From: Defluviitaleaceae bacterium | GTDB taxonomy: Bacteria; Bacillota; Clostridia; Lachnospirales; WRAX01 | Reading direction: 5' to 3' | Length of the DNA stretch: 64,000 bases | Assembly (NCBI GenBank): GCA_009779935.1 | Contig: WRAX01000002.1 | Location: forward strand, 1-64,000 | Shown here: positions 61,044 through 64,000 of the stretch, in pieces | Numbering within the stretch: the first letter of the stretch is position 1 | Layout: every line of letters starts with the position of its first letter | Translations under genes and position numbers: made by a program | The notes under the pieces: model-generated | Databases searched by the model: none | What the model saw: only the letters and a program-made list of their open reading frames with translations | Told to the model about the DNA's origin: nothing

Positions 61044-61905
61044 TACTTCTCCCCCTTACCATCATAAGCATAATTTCTTCAATTGTTACATTATCAGTGG
61101 CAATGCCACGGTATTTTTGCTCCATTGCCTGCCTGTCTATCACCAACACATCGGTTTGATAGTCGTGTTTGCGATATGCCAGCATATCTGCTTTGTCAAT
61201 TTCTGCAAACTGGGCGGCTGTGCAGCGCATAATGCCATACTTGTAAATCAAAACATCCTTACTTTCGCTGAAAATTATCTGCCCGTCGTGGATAAATGTG
61301 ATATAATCCGCCACCTTTTCCAAATCCGAAGTGATGTGGCTTGATAGTAGGATTGAGTTATTTTCGTCCTGCACAAAATCCAGAAAAACATCCAAAATAT
61401 CATCCCGCACGATAGGGTCCAGCCCGCTGGTGGCCTCGTCTAAAATCAGCAGTTTTGGGCGGCGGGCAAGGGCTGCTGCCACCCCCAATTTCATGCCCAT
61501 ACCACGGGAAAATGACTTAACCTTCTGCTTTTCGGGTAATTTGAATTTTTGCAAATAATTTTGAAACAAGGTATCGTCCCATTTGCTGTACATATGGCGC
61601 ATGGCAGAAGCGATTTTGTCAGGTGTTAAATGGTCGGGAAAAGCATTACTGTCGTACACAACCCCCAAATCATCACGGATATTTGTTGCGCCATCACCCA
61701 TCTCTTTCCCGAAAATTTTTACCATGCCACCATCTTTTACCAGTGTATTAAGAATGCAGCCTATGGTTGTGGACTTGCCCGCGCCATTTTCCCCAACAAA
61801 GCCCATAATTGCGCCGGCCGGCAGGTTAAAAGACACGTCCCGCAGCCCGAAAGCAGAGTTTTCGTATTTTTTGTGCAAACCCTGCACTTCTAAAATCGCA
61901 CCCAT
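61036..61905 (-). CDS. ABC transporter ATP-binding protein
   Basis: The product is 289 residues. Walker A is GENGAGKST, the signature is FSRGMGMKLGVAAAL (a variant of LSGGQ), Walker B is LLILDEATSGLDP, and the switch His is in LLSSHIT. This variant signature is frequent in the YtrB-like subgroup of the GntR cassettes. A C-terminal extension of about 80 residues follows the nucleotide-binding domain. It starts directly after the GntR stop. Confidence 0.9.
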   Translation of the reverse strand: MGAILEVQGLHKKYENSAFGLRDVSFNLPAGAIMGFVGENGAGKSTTIGCILNTLVKDGGMVKIFGKEMGDGATNIRDDLGVVYDSNAFPDHLTPDKIASAMRHMYSKWDDTLFQNYLQKFKLPEKQKVKSFSRGMGMKLGVAAALARRPKLLILDEATSGLDPIVRDDILDVFLDFVQDENNSILLSSHITSDLEKVADYITFIHDGQIIFSESKDVLIYKYGIMRCTAAQFAEIDKADMLAYRKHDYQTDVLVIDRQAMEQKYRGIATDNVTIEEIMLMMVRGRSNG

Positions 61906-62289
61906 CTAATCATCCCCCTCATAAAATAATTTCAAAATTTCCACTAACTTGTCGATTGCAATATGGTATGTTCTGCCAATCTCAGCGGCTTTTTGCAGAT
62001 ATTCTTCTGCTTGCCTTTGCTGCTCTTCCTGCACAAAATCCTTGTTGCGGGCGGATACAAAACTTCCACGCCCCACAGTGGTTTCAATAAACCCATCCCT
62101 TTGCAAATTTTCATATGCCGTTTGCACAGTGATAACACTTACATGGATTGATTTTGCCAATGCCCGCATGGACGGTAATGGCGCACCTGTTTCCAATTGG
62201 CCGCTCATTATCATCGCTTTTATTTGGCTTGCTATTTGCTCATAAATAGGTTTGCCTGTGTTGCTGGTGATTATAATATCCAAAGCCAC
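61906..62289 (-). CDS. GntR-family regulator, YtrA subfamily
   Basis: The product is 127 residues, starting at GTG with AAGGGGG before it. The winged helix is KPIYEQIASQIKAMIMSGQLE, then LPSMRALAKSIHVSVITVQTAYENL, then GRGSFV. The short C-terminal helical tail without an effector domain marks the YtrA branch. It heads an ATPase-permease operon and should repress it through the palindrome overlapping its promoter. Confidence 0.92.
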   Translation of the reverse strand: MALDIIITSNTGKPIYEQIASQIKAMIMSGQLETGAPLPSMRALAKSIHVSVITVQTAYENLQRDGFIETTVGRGSFVSARNKDFVQEEQQRQAEEYLQKAAEIGRTYHIAIDKLVEILKLFYEGDD

Positions 62290-62307
62290 CCCCCCTTACG
62301 TCTTATA

Positions 62308-62328
62308 TGTACTTATTGAATAAGTACA
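62308..62328 (-). promoter_or_regulatory. GntR (YtrA-type) operator
   Basis: TGTACTTATTGAATAAGTAC plus a final A makes a perfect 21-base palindrome. It starts at the edge of the -10 box and covers the transcription start. Confidence 0.8.
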
Positions 62329-62356
62329 TTATATCAGGTGCGGTTTAATTTGTCAA
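62328..62356 (-). promoter_or_regulatory. Perfect consensus promoter of the gntR-ABC operon
   Basis: On the minus strand TTGACA (62351-62356) and TATAAT (62328-62333) have a 17-base spacer. A perfect promoter with an overlapping operator fits tight repression with strong induction. Confidence 0.88.
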
Positions 62357-62417
62357 GAAGTTTTTTCATATTGCAAAAATGTCGCCGCCATGGTATAATT
62401 ATGTGGGAGGTGGTGGC

Positions 62418-62627
62418 ATGAAGCCAACACAAAAATATGTTCCGCTTACAAAACAATCCAAACGCAAACAAAGGGAGTTTTATGCAAAACAGCGGCAAGA
62501 TTGGGGCAGCATAAACCCTGCAACCAAGCAAGCACCAAATGGCAAGGCATATAACCGAAAAAAATCCAAACACCGCCACTCGTCAGATTTTGAGCCGTGT
62601 TTGGATTTTTATTTACTTAAATTTTAG
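62418..62627 (+). CDS. Small basic protein of unknown function
   Basis: The product is 69 residues, with GGGAGGTGG before ATG 62418. It is Lys/Arg/Gln-rich (TKQSKRKQREFYAKQRQDW) and contains NPATKQAPNGKAYNRKKSK, a pattern I associate with small uncharacterised Clostridia proteins. It may bind nucleic acid, judged by charge only. A 13 bp hairpin (62561-62573 with 62597-62609) lies inside its 3' end and probably acts as its terminator. Confidence 0.6.
   Translation: MKPTQKYVPLTKQSKRKQREFYAKQRQDWGSINPATKQAPNGKAYNRKKSKHRHSSDFEPCLDFYLLKF
62561..62615 (+). terminator. Terminator overlapping the end of the small basic protein gene
   Basis: AAAATCCAAACAC and GTGTTTGGATTTT pair over 13 bp, followed by TATTTACTT. 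The loop of 23 bases is long, and the hairpin is within the reading frame. Confidence 0.5.
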
Positions 62628-62745
62628 GGTTCCTCCTCATTGCCTTTTTGGTATTATCTGACTGCATTTGGTTTTGAAAATACTTTGCACCCGTTATATT
62701 AATAATCACAAGGCTTTCTGGGTCAAATACCGCCCTTCTCTATAT

Positions 62746-62911
62746 TATACTCAAACAACCCCAAAACAGTATCACTAAACTTGTCTTTTTATCCGATTTA
62801 CTGCGTCCCAAGAACCCGCACATACCTCTGGGTATGCACGGGAACCTCGCTCCTTGCAATCGAATAAAAATCCTGCGTTTTCTGATACTGTTTTGGGGTT
62901 GTTTGAGCATA
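62746..62911. repeat. Structured imperfect-palindrome element, copy 2
   Basis: The outer arms 62746-62774 and 62883-62911 pair at 28 of 29 positions (left arm begins TATACTCAAACAACCCC). The inner stem 62786-62798 pairs with 62858-62870 with the same single C/A mismatch as copy 1. The hairpin CATACC-TCTG-GGTATG is at 62821-62836, and the conserved CTCCTTGCAATCGAA block follows. It fills the 370-base gap between a small plus-strand gene and the minus-strand MATE gene; I see no gene in that gap. Confidence 0.85.
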
Positions 62912-62999
62912 ACAACCAATGCGTGAGTATTGAGACAAGTGCATCCCCGAGCATGATTAGGGTTACAGCACCTTAGCGATAGTTGCTTGGCCGTTACCG

Positions 63000-64000
63000 T
63001 TATGAGCGACCCTCCATTTTAGCTTTACGGGCGGCGGCTTTGGCCTCCCGCACCGCCTTCATGCCCCGCCATTTGCCGCTGTTGAAACGATGTTTAACTA
63101 CAATAGAGCGCACGGTTTGATCCAGGAAAAAGGCAAACCAGCCGCCGGCAACGCCCATGTTAAATACGAACACGAACAGGGCGGTAAGCAACAGGCGGGT
63201 GCCCCAAATACCCACAATGGACGCATAAAGGGGGTACATGGTATCACCGCTGCCCCGCAATGCCCCTGCCGTGGACATATTGCTGGACTGTACAAATTGA
63301 GTCAGCGCCATAAAGTAAAACACAGGTATGCCGTATTGGATGACGACGGGATTATCCGTATAAATACCCAAAATCGGGCGGGAAAATACGATGAAGGAGA
63401 TGGTGACAACGGATGTTACCAGCCTTGCCGTGCGTGCGGAAAATATTGCCATGCGATGGGCTTCGTCATAATCATCCCGCCCAACGGCTTGCCCAACAAG
63501 GGCAGTGGTGGATACGCCAAAGGCAAAACTGACGGCAAAGGCCAGCATATTAATGTTTATGGCAATGGTGTGTGCGGCAAAGGCGTAATAGCCCAGCGAT
63601 GCCAACATGGCAGTGTATACCATAAGCCCCGTTTGTATTGCAAACTGTTCCCCTGCCGACGGCAGGCCTATGGAGAAAATATTACGCACCGTGCGGAAAT
63701 TGGGCTTCCAGCTGGACAGTAATTTTAGGCGTATTGGGGATTTTTTCCAAAACAGCAGCAGGGACATTGCCGCCAAAAAGGTTACACCACGGGCGATGGA
63801 TGCAGAAATTGCCGCACCCTGCACCCCAAGGGCGGGAAAGCCCAAATTGCCGTGGATAAGCATAAAATTAAGAAGCAGATGCAGGGCATTGCCTGCCAAA
63901 TTGTAAAACATGGAAATTTTTGTTTGCCCAGCCCCGCGGAATGCTGCCGTAATACCCATGGAAACAGCATGAAAGGCAAGGCTTAATGTTATAATTTGGA
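63000..64000 (-). CDS. MATE-family efflux transporter (5' end outside window)
   Basis: The frame is open to the window edge, with at least 333 residues visible of a family of about 450. Visible features are GITAAFRGAGQTKISMFYN and GNLGFPALGVQGAAISASIARG in the first half, and SSNMSTAGALRGSGDTMYPL in the second half, all MATE hallmarks, with about nine transmembrane segments. It has a basic C-terminal tail. MATE proteins export cationic drugs or metabolites using Na+ or H+. The substrate is unknown. Confidence 0.9.
   Translation of the reverse strand, partial: QIITLSLAFHAVSMGITAAFRGAGQTKISMFYNLAGNALHLLLNFMLIHGNLGFPALGVQGAAISASIARGVTFLAAMSLLLFWKKSPIRLKLLSSWKPNFRTVRNIFSIGLPSAGEQFAIQTGLMVYTAMLASLGYYAFAAHTIAININMLAFAVSFAFGVSTTALVGQAVGRDDYDEAHRMAIFSARTARLVTSVVTISFIVFSRPILGIYTDNPVVIQYGIPVFYFMALTQFVQSSNMSTAGALRGSGDTMYPLYASIVGIWGTRLLLTALFVFVFNMGVAGGWFAFFLDQTVRSIVVKHRFNSGKWRGMKAVREAKAAARKAKMEGRS

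Noticed and set aside
1..64000. tRNA, rRNA or CRISPR arrays
   Set aside because: No cloverleaf with a conserved T-loop, no ribosomal RNA sequence and no regularly spaced repeats were found by reading; a tRNAscan or CRISPR search would settle it.

Overview
The window reads as chromosome from an anaerobic, low-to-mid GC member of the Clostridia (Bacillota). The evidence is the gene content: nusA-ylxR-ylxQ-infB-rbfA-nrnA-truB-ribF, phosphate butyryltransferase with butyrate kinase, a ferredoxin-dependent 2-oxoacid oxidoreductase of the VorB type, TepA, a YtrA-type GntR/ABC cassette, strong AGGAGG-like ribosome binding sites, and many TTG/GTG starts. I saw no rRNA, tRNA or CRISPR array. A species cannot be named from this window.

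Layout. 1-1416: the tail of an IS630-type transposase, then a secreted and a membrane protein behind a perfect consensus promoter. 1418-7982 (minus): an EamA transporter, a Na+/Ca2+ exchanger, and a tepA-tsaE-tsaB-rimI-Lon-like run that includes part of the t6A tRNA-modification machinery. 8040-11024 (plus): an orphan CheB-like methylesterase followed by a restriction-modification pair, in which the methyltransferase carries a C-terminal nuclease-like domain that looks inactive. 11025-14097: yitT, nth, a structured repeat, lgt and two tiny genes. 14119-20569: a two-gene cyclic-di-GMP locus, the second gene encoding a 1656-residue pseudokinase/ATPase/TPR/GGDEF protein. 20571-22500: a structured leader and an M3 peptidase. 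22501-27766: inverted repeats, a peptide-binding lipoprotein, coaE and polA.

27941-36578 is a catabolic island. Leucine dehydrogenase would deaminate branched-chain amino acids. A VOR-type complex (ferredoxin, VorB, TPP subunit, gamma subunit) would oxidise the 2-oxoacid to an acyl-CoA. Ptb and Buk would turn that into an acid plus ATP. The island is interrupted by decayed genes, one of them inside the VOR operon. It is followed by recD2, comF, topB, an M32 carboxypeptidase, a P-type Ca2+-ATPase and a MarR/RND efflux pair. 52127-60413 is the nusA-infB superoperon, without rimP and with a shortened ribF. The window ends with a GntR-controlled ABC cassette, a small basic protein, a second copy of the structured repeat and a partial MATE transporter.

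The most unusual signal is a pair of about 150-165 bp elements (12658-12809 and 62746-62911). They share a conserved core, but their long outer stems differ in sequence while each remains almost fully self-complementary, and inner helices show compensatory changes. That pattern fits selection on an RNA or hairpin-DNA structure. I do not recognise the family. Other points worth attention are the multi-helix leader before the M3 peptidase, an apparent AUC start codon for ptb, the methyltransferase/nuclease-fold fusion, and the giant pseudokinase-GGDEF protein.
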